This document shows positions 17,100 through 25,128 of a stretch of 64,000 bases of DNA, piece after piece; the first letter of the stretch is position 1, and every line of letters begins with the position of its first letter. Under the pieces are notes generated by a model, which was given only the letters and a program-made list of their open reading frames with translations, was not told the DNA's origin and made no database searches. This DNA is from Sulfuritalea sp. (GTDB lineage: Bacteria > Pseudomonadota > Gammaproteobacteria > Burkholderiales > Rhodocyclaceae). The position numbers and the translations under genes are program-made. Location: contig JALNZB010000002.1 of NCBI GenBank assembly GCA_023229545.1, forward strand, positions 161,856 through 225,855. Reading direction: 5' to 3'.

Positions 17100-18203
17100 G
17101 TGGTAGACGACGAAGACGATCTGATGTCCCTCGATTTCACGGCTCCCGGCGCGTTCGATACGCAGCCGGAAGAACCCGTTGCGCCTTCGATTCCGCCCCC
17201 TCCGCCGCGCACGCCGTTGCCGCCGGCGCTGAAGGAGGCCGCCATCCTGCATGCCGCAGGGCAGGAGCTGGAGGCGATGCGCCGGCTGGAGGCCGCGCTC
17301 AAGAGCCGCGAAGACCTGGATGATGTCGTGGAACGCGTCTGGGTTTGCCTGTTCGAGCTGCTCCAGGTTCTCGGTCGCCGCCCGGCTTTTGAGGCGCTGG
17401 CCCTGACGTTTGCGCGCCGCTTCGAGAAATCGCCGCCGACCTGGAGCGCTGTCGCCGAAGGTTCGCACAGCGCCGGCGAGAGCAGCGGCGGACGGGCTCA
17501 TGTTTCACTATCCGGAGTGCTGGATGCCGGTATCGGCGAAGTTCTGAAACAGACCATGAAGCTGGCGGCCACCAGCACCCTGGTGCGCATGGACCTGGCC
17601 GGGCTGGTCGATGCCGACAACAACGGCGCCACGCTGCTGATGCGCGCGATGGCGGCCCTGAAAAGGGCGAAGAAGGACTTCGTGCTCGGCAACCCCGAGC
17701 ATCTGGCGCGGATTCTGGCGGCGAAAGTAGTGCCCGGAGAGCGTCGCAACGAAGCGATGTGGCTGCTGTTGCTGGAGCTTTATCAGCATGCATTTCGGCA
17801 GGATGCCTTCGAGGAGACGGCGGTGAACTACGCCGTTACGTTCGAGGTTTCGCCGCCGTCATGGGAAGCGCTTCCGGCGCGGGCCGAGGTGCCGCCGCAG
17901 GAAGCGATCCCGGCCACGTCCAGGGCGGATGGCTTTTCGCTCAGCGGCCAGATGCTGGGCGCCACCGCCGCCGATTTTGCGGCGCTGGAAGCGGCGCTGG
18001 CGGGCCGCGACGAGTACGATGTCGATGCGCGCAATCTGGTGCGGATCGATGCCGGCAGCGCCGGGCAATTGCTGGATGTTCTGACGCGCCTCCATGCCGC
18101 CGGCAAGAAACTGAGGATAATCGGCCTGAGCACACTGGTTGCGACCTATCTGGAAACGCTCGGTTTTACCGATGTGGCAGAACTGCGCGCCCGCGCCATT
18201 TGA
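17100..18203 (+). CDS. Protein with two helical-STAS repeats, upstream of hslVU
   Basis: A 367-residue cytosolic protein. After an acidic, proline-rich head (about 1-45) it contains the same module twice: a helical segment (LFELLQVLGRRPAFEALALT ending FEKSPPTW; then LLELYQHAFRQDAFEETAVN ending FEVSPPSW), each followed by a STAS-like domain (from AHVSLSGVLDAG and GFSLSGQMLGAT). The second STAS half includes LVRIDAGSAGQLLDVLTRLH and KLRIIGLSTLVATYLETLGF. STAS domains mediate protein contacts in partner-switching and lipid-transport systems; no kinase or phosphatase partner is adjacent. The GTG at 17100 is the longest start; ATG at 17124 is possible. A -10-like TATACT lies at 17059. It precedes hslV by 21 bases. 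Confidence 0.78.
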   Translation: MVDDEDDLMSLDFTAPGAFDTQPEEPVAPSIPPPPPRTPLPPALKEAAILHAAGQELEAMRRLEAALKSREDLDDVVERVWVCLFELLQVLGRRPAFEALALTFARRFEKSPPTWSAVAEGSHSAGESSGGRAHVSLSGVLDAGIGEVLKQTMKLAATSTLVRMDLAGLVDADNNGATLLMRAMAALKRAKKDFVLGNPEHLARILAAKVVPGERRNEAMWLLLLELYQHAFRQDAFEETAVNYAVTFEVSPPSWEALPARAEVPPQEAIPATSRADGFSLSGQMLGATAADFAALEAALAGRDEYDVDARNLVRIDAGSAGQLLDVLTRLHAAGKKLRIIGLSTLVATYLETLGFTDVAELRARAI

Positions 18204-18224
18204 CATTTTTCAGCAAGGATTTCC

Positions 18225-18761
18225 ATGGAGCAATATCACGGCACCACCATCCTCTCCGTGCGCCGCGGCAGCAGTGTTGCGCTCGGCGGCGACGGCCAGG
18301 TCACGCTGGGCAACATCGTGGTCAAGGCCACCGCGCGCAAGGTGCGGCGGCTCTACAACGAGCAGATTCTGGCCGGCTTTGCCGGCGGCACGGCGGATGC
18401 GTTCACGCTGTTCGAGCGTTTCGAGGCCAAGCTGGAACAGTACCAGGGCAACCTGCTGCGCGCCGCGGTCGAGCTGGCCAAGGACTGGCGCACCGACCGC
18501 GCGCTGCGCCGGCTGGAAGCCATGCTCTCGGTGGCCGACCGCGAGCACTCGCTGATCATCACCGGCAACGGCGATGTGCTGGAGCCGGAGTACGGCCTGG
18601 TGGCGATCGGCAGCGGCGGCGCCTATGCGCAGTCGGCGGCGCGCGCGCTGCTGGAGAACACCGAGTTCACGCCGGCTGAAATCGTCAAGAAGTCGCTGGA
18701 AATCGCCGGCGACCTTTGTATCTATACCAACCAGAGTCATGTCATCGAGGTTCTGGAATGA
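18225..18761 (+). CDS. hslV: ATP-dependent protease peptidase subunit HslV
   Basis: A 178-residue proteasome-like threonine peptidase. The chain begins MEQYHGTTILSVRRG; removal of six residues would expose the catalytic N-terminal Thr7, as in other betaproteobacteria (E. coli removes only Met). GDGQVTLGN and IGSGGAYAQSAARALLENTE are family signatures. It forms the two-ring core that degrades unfolded and regulatory proteins with HslU. Its stop overlaps the hslU start (ATGA at 18758-18761). Confidence 0.97.
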   Translation: MEQYHGTTILSVRRGSSVALGGDGQVTLGNIVVKATARKVRRLYNEQILAGFAGGTADAFTLFERFEAKLEQYQGNLLRAAVELAKDWRTDRALRRLEAMLSVADREHSLIITGNGDVLEPEYGLVAIGSGGAYAQSAARALLENTEFTPAEIVKKSLEIAGDLCIYTNQSHVIEVLE

Positions 18762-20083
18762 GCCAGATGACTCCCGCTGAGATCGTCTCCGAACTCGACA
18801 AGAATATCGTCGGCCAGGCGCGCGCCAAGCGCGCCGTGGCCATCGCCCTGCGCAATCGCTGGCGGCGCATGCAGGTCTCCGAACCGCTGCGCACCGAGAT
18901 CACGCCGAAGAACATCCTGATGATCGGGCCGACCGGGGTAGGCAAGACGGAAATCGCGCGGCGCCTGGCGCGGCTGGCCCATGCGCCTTTCATCAAGATC
19001 GAGGCGACGAAATTCACCGAAGTGGGCTACGTCGGTCGCGACGTGGATACCATCATTCGCGACCTGGCCGAGACGGCGATCAAGAACGCCCGCGAAGAAG
19101 CCATGCGCGTCGTCCGCGACCGCGCCATGGATGCTGCCGAAGACCGCGTGCTGGATGTTCTGCTGCCTCCCGCGCGAGGAGTCGGCGCTGACGACACGGC
19201 GGAGGAAAGCACGACGCGCCAGAAGTTCCGCAAGAAGCTGCGCGAAGGCGATCTCGATGACAAGGAAATAGAAATCGAAGTCGCCGCGCCTCAGGCCAGC
19301 ATGGAAATCTTCGCCCCGCCTGGCATGGAAGACCTGACGCAGCAGATTCAGGGCATGTTCCAGAACATTGGCGGCGGCAAGAAGCGCGTGCGCAAGATGA
19401 AGATTCACGACGCGCTGAAATCGCTGGCCGATGAAGAGGCTGCGCGCCTCATCAACGACGAGGAAGTGAAGACCGAGGCGCTGAGGAATGTCGAACAGAA
19501 CGGCATCGTATTTCTCGACGAGATCGACAAGATTGCCTCGCGCTCGGAGTCGCATGGCGCCGAGGTTTCGCGCCAGGGCGTGCAGAGGGACCTGCTGCCG
19601 CTGGTCGAGGGCACCACGGTGTCGACCAAGTACGGCATGATCAAGACCGATCACATCCTGTTCATCGCCAGCGGCGCGTTTCATCTGGCCAAGCCTTCCG
19701 ACCTGATCCCGGAATTGCAGGGCCGCTTCCCGATTCGCGTCGAACTCGATTCGCTGTCTGTCGACGATTTCGAGCGCATCCTGACGCAGACAGATGCCTG
19801 CCTGACGCGGCAGTATCAGGCCCTGCTGGCGACCGAAAACGTGACGCTGGAATTCGCCGCCGACGGCATCAAACGGCTGGCCGAGATCGCCTTTCAGGTC
19901 AACGAAAAGACCGAGAACATCGGCGCCCGCCGGCTTTACACCGTGATGGAAAAGCTGCTCGAGGAAATCTCCTTCGACGCCGGCAAGCGCAGCGGCGAGA
20001 CGCTCGTGATCGACGGCGGTTATGTGGATGCGAAACTCGGCGAACTGGCGAAGAACGAAGACCTGTCGCGCTACGTGCTCTGA
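18758..20083 (+). CDS. hslU: ATP-dependent protease ATPase subunit HslU
   Basis: A 441-residue AAA+ unfoldase. MTPAEIVSELDKNIVGQ is the family N-terminus; Walker A is MIGPTGVGKTEIARRLA, the pore loop region is FTEVGYVGRDVDTI, Walker B is GIVFLDEIDKIA, sensor 2 lies in ENIGARRLYTVMEKLLEE, and the chain ends EDLSRYVL, which inserts into HslV. The start was set at the ATG overlapping the hslV stop; an upstream in-frame ATG at 18716 only reads hslV in another frame. A copy of the dispersed AGTCGGCGCTG motif lies inside at 19180. Confidence 0.97.
   Translation: MSQMTPAEIVSELDKNIVGQARAKRAVAIALRNRWRRMQVSEPLRTEITPKNILMIGPTGVGKTEIARRLARLAHAPFIKIEATKFTEVGYVGRDVDTIIRDLAETAIKNAREEAMRVVRDRAMDAAEDRVLDVLLPPARGVGADDTAEESTTRQKFRKKLREGDLDDKEIEIEVAAPQASMEIFAPPGMEDLTQQIQGMFQNIGGGKKRVRKMKIHDALKSLADEEAARLINDEEVKTEALRNVEQNGIVFLDEIDKIASRSESHGAEVSRQGVQRDLLPLVEGTTVSTKYGMIKTDHILFIASGAFHLAKPSDLIPELQGRFPIRVELDSLSVDDFERILTQTDACLTRQYQALLATENVTLEFAADGIKRLAEIAFQVNEKTENIGARRLYTVMEKLLEEISFDAGKRSGETLVIDGGYVDAKLGELAKNEDLSRYVL
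19180..19202 (+). repeat. Dispersed AGTCGGCGCTG motif, copy in hslU
   Basis: Core AGTCGGCGCTG followed by ACGAC and ACGGCGG. In frame it reads V-G-A-D-D-T-A with Ala encoded by GCT. Confidence 0.6.
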
Positions 20084-20104
20084 CGCTGGCAAGCATCGCC
20101 AGCA

Positions 20105-20127
20105 TCGCCGTCCCGCCAGCGCCGACT
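20105..20127 (-). repeat. Dispersed AGTCGGCGCTG motif, intergenic copy after hslU
   Basis: On the minus strand the core is followed by GCGGG and ACGGCGA. It lies between the convergent hslU and RND permease genes and matches the copy at 60815-60837 at 22 of 23 positions. Confidence 0.65.
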
Positions 20128-20148
20128 CTTGGGCACTGCGGTACTCTT

Positions 20149-23100
20149 TCAGGCGGTCTCGGGCTTGTGCCCACCGCCCAGGCGGTCGAGATAGAGATAC
20201 ACCACCGGCGTCAGGTACAGCGTCAGAAACTGCGACAGTAGCAGACCGCCGACCACGGCCAAACCGAGCGGGCGCCGCACTTCGGCACCGGCGCCCCATC
20301 CCACCGCAATAGGCAGCGTGCCGACCAGCGCGGCCATGGTGGTCATCATGATCGGCCGGAAGCGCACCAGGCAGGCATCGAAAATCGCCTGCGCCGGGGC
20401 CACGCCTTCCTTGCGCTGCTTGTCCAGGGCGAAGTCGATCATCATGATGGCGTTCTTCTTGACGATGCCGATCAGCATGATGATGCCGACGAAGGCATAC
20501 AGGCTCAGATCGACCCGGAAGATCAGCAGCGTGACCAGCGCCCCCATGCCGGCGGCAGGCAGGCCGGAGAGAATGGTCAGCGGATGCACAAAGCTTTCGT
20601 AGAGAATGCCGAGCACGATATAGACCACCAGGATGGCGATCAGCAACAGTACGCCGAGGCCCTGCAACGAGGCCTCGAAGGCTTGCGCCGCGCCTTGCAG
20701 ACTGGTGGTGAGCGAAGCCGGCATGTTCATCTCGCGCTCCATCTTGCGGATGCGATCCACGGCGTCGCCCAGCGACACGCCGGGCAGCAGATTGAATGAC
20801 AACGTCACCGAGGGCAACTGGCCCTGGTGGTTGACCGTCAGCGCCTGGGTGCTGCGACTGATGCGCGCCACGGTGTCCACCGGTATGAGCTTGCCATTGC
20901 TGGAGCGGACATGGATTTTCGACAGCGTCGCCGGGTCGGCCTGGAATTCGGGTGCCACTTCGAGGATCACCTGATGCTGGCTGGTGGCGGCGTAGATGGT
21001 GGAAATCTGGCGCGAGCTGAAGGCGCTTTGCAAGGCGTCCTCGATCTGGCCGATGCTTAGCCCGAGCGGCGCCAGCTTTTCGCGGTCGATGTCGAGCGCT
21101 ATCACCGGGCTCTGGTTTTTCAGGTTGGTGTTGACGTCGATAAAGCCCGGCAACTGACGCAGACGGTCGAGCAGGGTGTCGTTCCAGCGGTAGAGTTCGG
21201 CCAGGTCGGTGTCCTGCAGGGTGTATTGGAACTGCGCGCTGGTGACCTGGCCGCCGATGCGGATTGGCGGCGGGTTTTGCATGAAGACGCGGACGCCCGG
21301 CACGGCGGCCACCTTGGGCCGCAGGCGGGCAATGATCTCGGCGGGTTTCTCCTTGCGCTCATCCTGCGGCTTGAGGTTGAGCACCAGGGTGCCGGTGTTG
21401 TAAGTGGGGCGCGAACCGCTGGCGCCGAGAAACGAGCCGATGGTGCGCACGCTCGGGTCCCTGGCGAGGATTTCAGCGACGGCGCGCTGTTTCTGCATCA
21501 TGGCCGGGAAGGAAATGTCCTGCGGGCCTTCGGTGGAAACGATGATTTGTCCCGTGTCGCCGCTGGGCAGGAAATCCTTGGACACGGCGCCGAACAGCAG
21601 GGCGGTGACGATCAGGGTCAGGACAAAGGAAAGCATGACCCATTTCGGTCGCGCCATGCACCAGGTGAGCGAGCTGCGGTAGGCGCCCAGCATGGCATCG
21701 AAAAAACGCTCGAAGGCCATGAAGACGCGGCCATGATTCTCCGGCGCCGCGTGTTTCAGGTAGCGGCTGCACAGCATCGGCGTGAGAGTGAGCGAGACGA
21801 AGCCGGAAACCAGGATCGCGGCGCAGATGGTGACGGCGAATTCGTTCAGCAGGCGACCGACGACGCCGCTCATGAACAGCACGGGAATGAACACGGCAAT
21901 CAGCGAGAGCGTCATCGAAATGATGGTGAAGCCGATTTCGCGCGCGCCGCGAATCGACGCCGCGAAAGGCTCCTCGCCGTTCTCGATGTGGCGGACGATG
22001 TTCTCCAGCATGACGATGGCGTCATCGACGACGAAGCCCACCGACAGCGTCAGCGCCAGCAGGGACAGATTGTCGAGGCTGTAGCCCATCGCGTGCATGA
22101 CGGCGAAGGTGCCGATCACCGAGATCGGCAGCGCCAGCGCCGGAATCAGGGTGGCCGACAGGTTGCGCAGGAACATCAGGATCACCAGGATCACCAGAAA
22201 GCCGGCGAGAATCAGCGTGAATTGCACGTCATCGATGGCGTTGCGGATCGAGACGCTGCGGTCGTAGTGCACCTGAAGGTCGATCGAGGCCGGCAGATTG
22301 GCCTGGAACGCCGGCAGCACGCGCCGGATTGCGCTGACGGTCTCGATCGTGTTCGACCCCGGCTGGCGGAATATCGCCAGCATGATGGTGCGCCGGTCGT
22401 TGAACCATGCGGCGACCTTGGCGTTCTCGACGCTGTCGATGACCTTGGCCACTTCTTCCAGTTTTACCGGCGCGCCATTGCGCCAGGCCACGGTCAGGGG
22501 CCGATAGGCCGCAGCGTCCATCAATTGCCCGTTGGCTTTCAGGGCAAAGCTTTGTCGCGTGCCATCAATCGTGCCCAGCGGCTGATTGACGTTCGCAGTC
22601 TTGACGGCCGCCTGAAGTTCGTCGATGCCGATGCCGCGTGAGCTGAGCTGGGACGGATCGGCCTGGATGCGCACGGCGTATTTCTGCGAACCGAAGACAT
22701 TGACCTGGGCGACGCCGGGCAAGGTCGACAGACGCTGCGCCAGTTGCGTTTCGGCATACTCGTTGACCACCCAGGTGGGCAGCGTCGCCGAGTTCATGGC
22801 GATATAGAAAATCGCGAAGTCGGCCGGGTTGACCTTGCGGAACGAGGGTGGCGTCGGCATGTCCGGCGGCAGCTTGCGCTGGGCGGCGGCGATCGCCGAC
22901 TGCACGTCCTGCGCGGCGGCATCGATGTCGCGGTTGAGCGAGAACTGGAGCGTGATGGTCGACACGCCCTGGGCGCTGGTCGAGGTCATCGAGTCGAGGC
23001 CGGAGATGGTCGAGAACTGGCCTTCGAGCGGAGTGGCGACCGAGGCCGCCATGGTTTCCGGCGATGCTCCGGGCAGTTGGGCGGTGACCGAGATGGTCGG

Positions 23101-23226
23101 AAAGTCGATACTGGGCAGTTCGGAAACGGGCAGCGCGCGGTAGGCGATGACGCCGAAGATGAGAAACGCCGCCATCAGCAGCGTCGTCATCACCGGTCGG
23201 CGGATGCATAACTCTGACAACTGCAT
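20149..23226 (-). CDS. RND efflux pump inner membrane permease (HAE-1, MdtB/MdtC-like)
   Basis: A 1025-residue, 12-helix proton-driven exporter of drug- or solute-type RND pumps. N-terminus MQLSELCIRRPVMTTLLM and the DFPTISVTAQLPGASPETM segment match MdtB/C-like HAE-1 pumps. The proton relay is intact: paired Asp in helix 4 (VGFVVDDAIVMLENIV) and Lys in helix 10 (IGIVKKNAIMMIDFA). It works with the adaptor encoded just upstream; no outer membrane channel or regulator is encoded in the window, so a TolC-type protein elsewhere is needed. A long inverted repeat separates it from the adaptor gene. Substrates cannot be predicted. Confidence 0.93.
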   Translation of the reverse strand: MQLSELCIRRPVMTTLLMAAFLIFGVIAYRALPVSELPSIDFPTISVTAQLPGASPETMAASVATPLEGQFSTISGLDSMTSTSAQGVSTITLQFSLNRDIDAAAQDVQSAIAAAQRKLPPDMPTPPSFRKVNPADFAIFYIAMNSATLPTWVVNEYAETQLAQRLSTLPGVAQVNVFGSQKYAVRIQADPSQLSSRGIGIDELQAAVKTANVNQPLGTIDGTRQSFALKANGQLMDAAAYRPLTVAWRNGAPVKLEEVAKVIDSVENAKVAAWFNDRRTIMLAIFRQPGSNTIETVSAIRRVLPAFQANLPASIDLQVHYDRSVSIRNAIDDVQFTLILAGFLVILVILMFLRNLSATLIPALALPISVIGTFAVMHAMGYSLDNLSLLALTLSVGFVVDDAIVMLENIVRHIENGEEPFAASIRGAREIGFTIISMTLSLIAVFIPVLFMSGVVGRLLNEFAVTICAAILVSGFVSLTLTPMLCSRYLKHAAPENHGRVFMAFERFFDAMLGAYRSSLTWCMARPKWVMLSFVLTLIVTALLFGAVSKDFLPSGDTGQIIVSTEGPQDISFPAMMQKQRAVAEILARDPSVRTIGSFLGASGSRPTYNTGTLVLNLKPQDERKEKPAEIIARLRPKVAAVPGVRVFMQNPPPIRIGGQVTSAQFQYTLQDTDLAELYRWNDTLLDRLRQLPGFIDVNTNLKNQSPVIALDIDREKLAPLGLSIGQIEDALQSAFSSRQISTIYAATSQHQVILEVAPEFQADPATLSKIHVRSSNGKLIPVDTVARISRSTQALTVNHQGQLPSVTLSFNLLPGVSLGDAVDRIRKMEREMNMPASLTTSLQGAAQAFEASLQGLGVLLLIAILVVYIVLGILYESFVHPLTILSGLPAAGMGALVTLLIFRVDLSLYAFVGIIMLIGIVKKNAIMMIDFALDKQRKEGVAPAQAIFDACLVRFRPIMMTTMAALVGTLPIAVGWGAGAEVRRPLGLAVVGGLLLSQFLTLYLTPVVYLYLDRLGGGHKPETA

Positions 23227-23263
23227 CGTTAATTCCTAGGCGGGCAAGCCAATAAAAGCAATA

Positions 23264-23329
23264 ACCACGGGGGGCACGGGGAAGACCAAACGCTTTGCCT
23301 TACCCCGTGCTCCCCGTGTCCCCCGTGGT
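23264..23329. repeat. Long inverted repeat between RND adaptor and permease genes
   Basis: The 18-base arms ACCACGGGGGGCACGGGG (23264-23281) and CCCCGTGTCCCCCGTGGT (23312-23329) pair at 17 of 18 positions around a 30-base loop. The right side holds an extra CCCCGTG unit (23303-23309), giving an alternative pairing. It is probably a palindromic intergenic repeat. In mRNA it would form a strong hairpin that may protect or attenuate transcript between the two pump genes. Confidence 0.75.
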
Positions 23330-23347
23330 GAAAGGGTTGAATTCTGG

Positions 23348-24499
23348 TCATTTGCCGGGTGTGCTGGTCTTGACGTCAGCTGCGTCGGCGGCTTTTACTT
23401 TGGCTCCGGGCGTCAGCCGCAACTGGCCTTCGGTGACGACGGTTTCGCCGCCGGCAAGGCCTTCGTCGATGATTGCGGTCTGCTTCTGCACCGAAGCCAC
23501 GCGAACCTTGCGCATGGCCACGCTGCCGTCTTCCTTCGCGACGAACAGGAAGCTGCCTTCGGTACTCTGCCGTACCGCCTCGGCGGGAATGACTACGGCA
23601 TCCTTGAGTGTGTCCAGCACCAGGCTGACGGTGACGAACTGGCCGGGCGCCAGTCTTTCATCGGCGTTGGGCAAAATGGCCTTGAGCTGGATGGTGCCCG
23701 TCGTTACATCGACGCCGTTGTCGAGGAAGCGGACATCACTCTCCCAGGCGTCCGCGCCGCCGGGCAGGGAAATGGCCGCTTTCATCGCCTTCTGTCCGGA
23801 GCGCATGCCGGCCTGCAATTGCGGCAGATACTTTTCCGGCACGGCAAAGCCGACATACAGCGGGCGCACGCGATTGACCACCGCCAGCGCCGTGTCGTTG
23901 ACCTTCACCGCCGCGCCGGGAAACACCAGCTTGGCGCCGACCACGCCGCCGAATGGCGCTCTGATCGTCGCGTAGGACAACTGCAAACGGGCCAGTTCGG
24001 CCGCCGCCGCATCGGCCTGGGCGGAAGATTCGGCGGCGGCGGCGGCGGTGCGCATCTCGCTGACTTTTTCTTCCGAAACAAAACCCTTGGCGCGCAGCGC
24101 GATGTAGCGTTCGACATCGGCGCGCGCCTTTGCTAGTTGGGCCTGGCTCTTCGCCAGATTGGCCGCCACTTGATTCAGCCGTGCCTGAAAATCGGCGGGG
24201 TCGAGCCGCAGCAGAACCTCGCCCTGGCGCACGTGCTGGCCTTCGGTGAAGGTCACGCTTTGCACTTGGCCATCGACGCGCGACTTGAGGGTGACCGTTT
24301 CGTAGGCCTCGGTGCGACCGGTGATTTCGAGTCGCAGCGGCACGTCCTGGACGACCGCCTTGGCTAGTTTGACGGGTACCGTCGGCGGCGTCTGCGCCTT
24401 TTTGCCGGCGGACGCATCGGTTTTGGTGAAGTGCCATGCCGCGCCGCCGCCAGCGGCCAGCACGGCGACGATGAGCAGAAAACTGCGCGTCTTGGTCAT
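23348..24499 (-). CDS. RND efflux periplasmic adaptor (membrane fusion protein, MdtA-like)
   Basis: A 383-residue adaptor joining the RND permease to an outer membrane channel. N-terminal membrane anchor SFLLIVAVLAAGGGAAW, beta-barrel start VQDVPLRLEITGRTEAYETV, split lipoyl domain (VDGQVQSVTFTEGQHVRQGE and IRAPFGGVVGAKLVFPGAAV), an alpha-helical hairpin of about 70 residues between the halves (KSQAQLAKARADVERYIALR), and a C-terminal membrane-proximal domain. It comes before the permease in the same unit. Its ATG overlaps the stop of a 24-codon remnant of lysA, which itself overlaps lptM, so translation may be coupled from lptM. Confidence 0.93.
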   Translation of the reverse strand: MTKTRSFLLIVAVLAAGGGAAWHFTKTDASAGKKAQTPPTVPVKLAKAVVQDVPLRLEITGRTEAYETVTLKSRVDGQVQSVTFTEGQHVRQGEVLLRLDPADFQARLNQVAANLAKSQAQLAKARADVERYIALRAKGFVSEEKVSEMRTAAAAAESSAQADAAAAELARLQLSYATIRAPFGGVVGAKLVFPGAAVKVNDTALAVVNRVRPLYVGFAVPEKYLPQLQAGMRSGQKAMKAAISLPGGADAWESDVRFLDNGVDVTTGTIQLKAILPNADERLAPGQFVTVSLVLDTLKDAVVIPAEAVRQSTEGSFLFVAKEDGSVAMRKVRVASVQKQTAIIDEGLAGGETVVTEGQLRLTPGAKVKAADAADVKTSTPGK

Positions 24500-24570
24500 G
24501 GGCGGATGGGATTTTCCAGTGCGACGCCTTCGACCCGCAGACCGTCCTCGCGCATGACGGCCAAGGTCAT
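24496..24570 (-). pseudogene. Truncated 5' end of lysA (24 codons) bridging lptM and the RND adaptor
   Basis: The ATG at 24570 overlaps the lptM stop (ATGA), as lysA does in the usual lptM-lysA order. The reading frame gives MTLAVMREDGLRVEGVALEN and then PIRP and TGA. R-x-D/G-L-x-x-EGVAL resembles the first 20 residues of diaminopimelate decarboxylase, which then normally continues toward GTPxYVYS. Here homology ends after EGVAL and the stop overlaps the adaptor ATG (24496-24499). So lysA was cut away and the RND genes now occupy its place. Whether the short peptide is made is unknown. Confidence 0.65.
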
Positions 24571-24749
24571 TGGCGAGGCTCGGCGGCTTTGTTGGTATTA
24601 TCGACCGCAGTGGCAGTCGGCGCTGGCGGCACGGCGGTTTTTGTCGCCGGCTGTGCCTGGGGCGGCAGTGAAAGCGGGGTCTTGGTGCCGCAGGCGGCGA
24701 GGGCCGACAGTGCGATCAAGGCGGCGAGGAATGAAGGAATCAGGCGCAT
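24567..24749 (-). CDS. lptM: LPS translocon maturation chaperone LptM (YifL) lipoprotein
   Basis: A 60-residue lipoprotein. Signal peptide MRLIPSFLAALIALSALAAC with lipobox LAAC, followed at once by GTKTPLSLPP, the hallmark CGxKxPLxLP of the YifL/LptM family, then a disordered Ala/Pro/Thr tail. E. coli LptM binds LptD and helps its oxidative maturation in the outer membrane. It is divergent from cyaY as in many proteobacteria. The start at 24749 was chosen from the signal peptide, since the frame is open further upstream over cyaY. A dispersed-motif copy lies inside on the opposite strand (24615). Confidence 0.88.
   Translation of the reverse strand: MRLIPSFLAALIALSALAACGTKTPLSLPPQAQPATKTAVPPAPTATAVDNTNKAAEPRQ
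24615..24637 (+). repeat. Dispersed AGTCGGCGCTG motif, copy antisense within lptM
   Basis: Core followed by GCGGC and ACGGCGG, in the disordered tail region of lptM. Confidence 0.6.
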
Positions 24750-24801
24750 GGCGGAAGGTGTGTCTGGGCGTGTCTCGACAGGCGGAGGATGGTAACACGT
24801 G

Positions 24802-25128
24802 ATGGAAGAGCGGGAATTCATGGCGGAAGCCGATGCGGAACTTGCGCGCATCGAGTCATTGCTTGAGGCGGCGAGTGAAAGCGATGTCGCAACTTTCGAT
24901 TTTGAAACCAAACCCGGTGGTGTGATCGAGATCGAGTTCGAAAGCGGCTCGAAGATCATTCTGAATCGCCATGTCGCCGCGAGAGAAATATGGTTGGCGG
25001 CGAAATCGGGGGGCTATCACTTTCGTCCCGTGTATGGGCGCTGGCTGGGCACGCGCGACGGCGAGGAACTGGTGGCGGCCTTGTCGCGCACGCTGTCCGA
25101 GCAGGCCGGAGTCAGGATCGCGCTCTAG
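24802..25128 (+). CDS. cyaY: Iron-sulfur cluster assembly regulator CyaY (frataxin)
   Basis: A 108-residue frataxin homologue. Acidic first helix (EADAELARIESLLEAASESD) for iron binding, the beta-sheet core VIEIEFESGSKIILNRHVAA, REIWLAAKSGGYHFRP (family signature) and a C-terminal helix. It binds IscS and ferrous iron and regulates Fe-S cluster formation. The ATG at 24802 follows GGAGG at a rather long distance; MAEADAEL at 24820, preceded by GGAAGAG, is an alternative start. Its stop shares CTAG with the convergent mrcA gene. Confidence 0.92.
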   Translation: MEEREFMAEADAELARIESLLEAASESDVATFDFETKPGGVIEIEFESGSKIILNRHVAAREIWLAAKSGGYHFRPVYGRWLGTRDGEELVAALSRTLSEQAGVRIAL

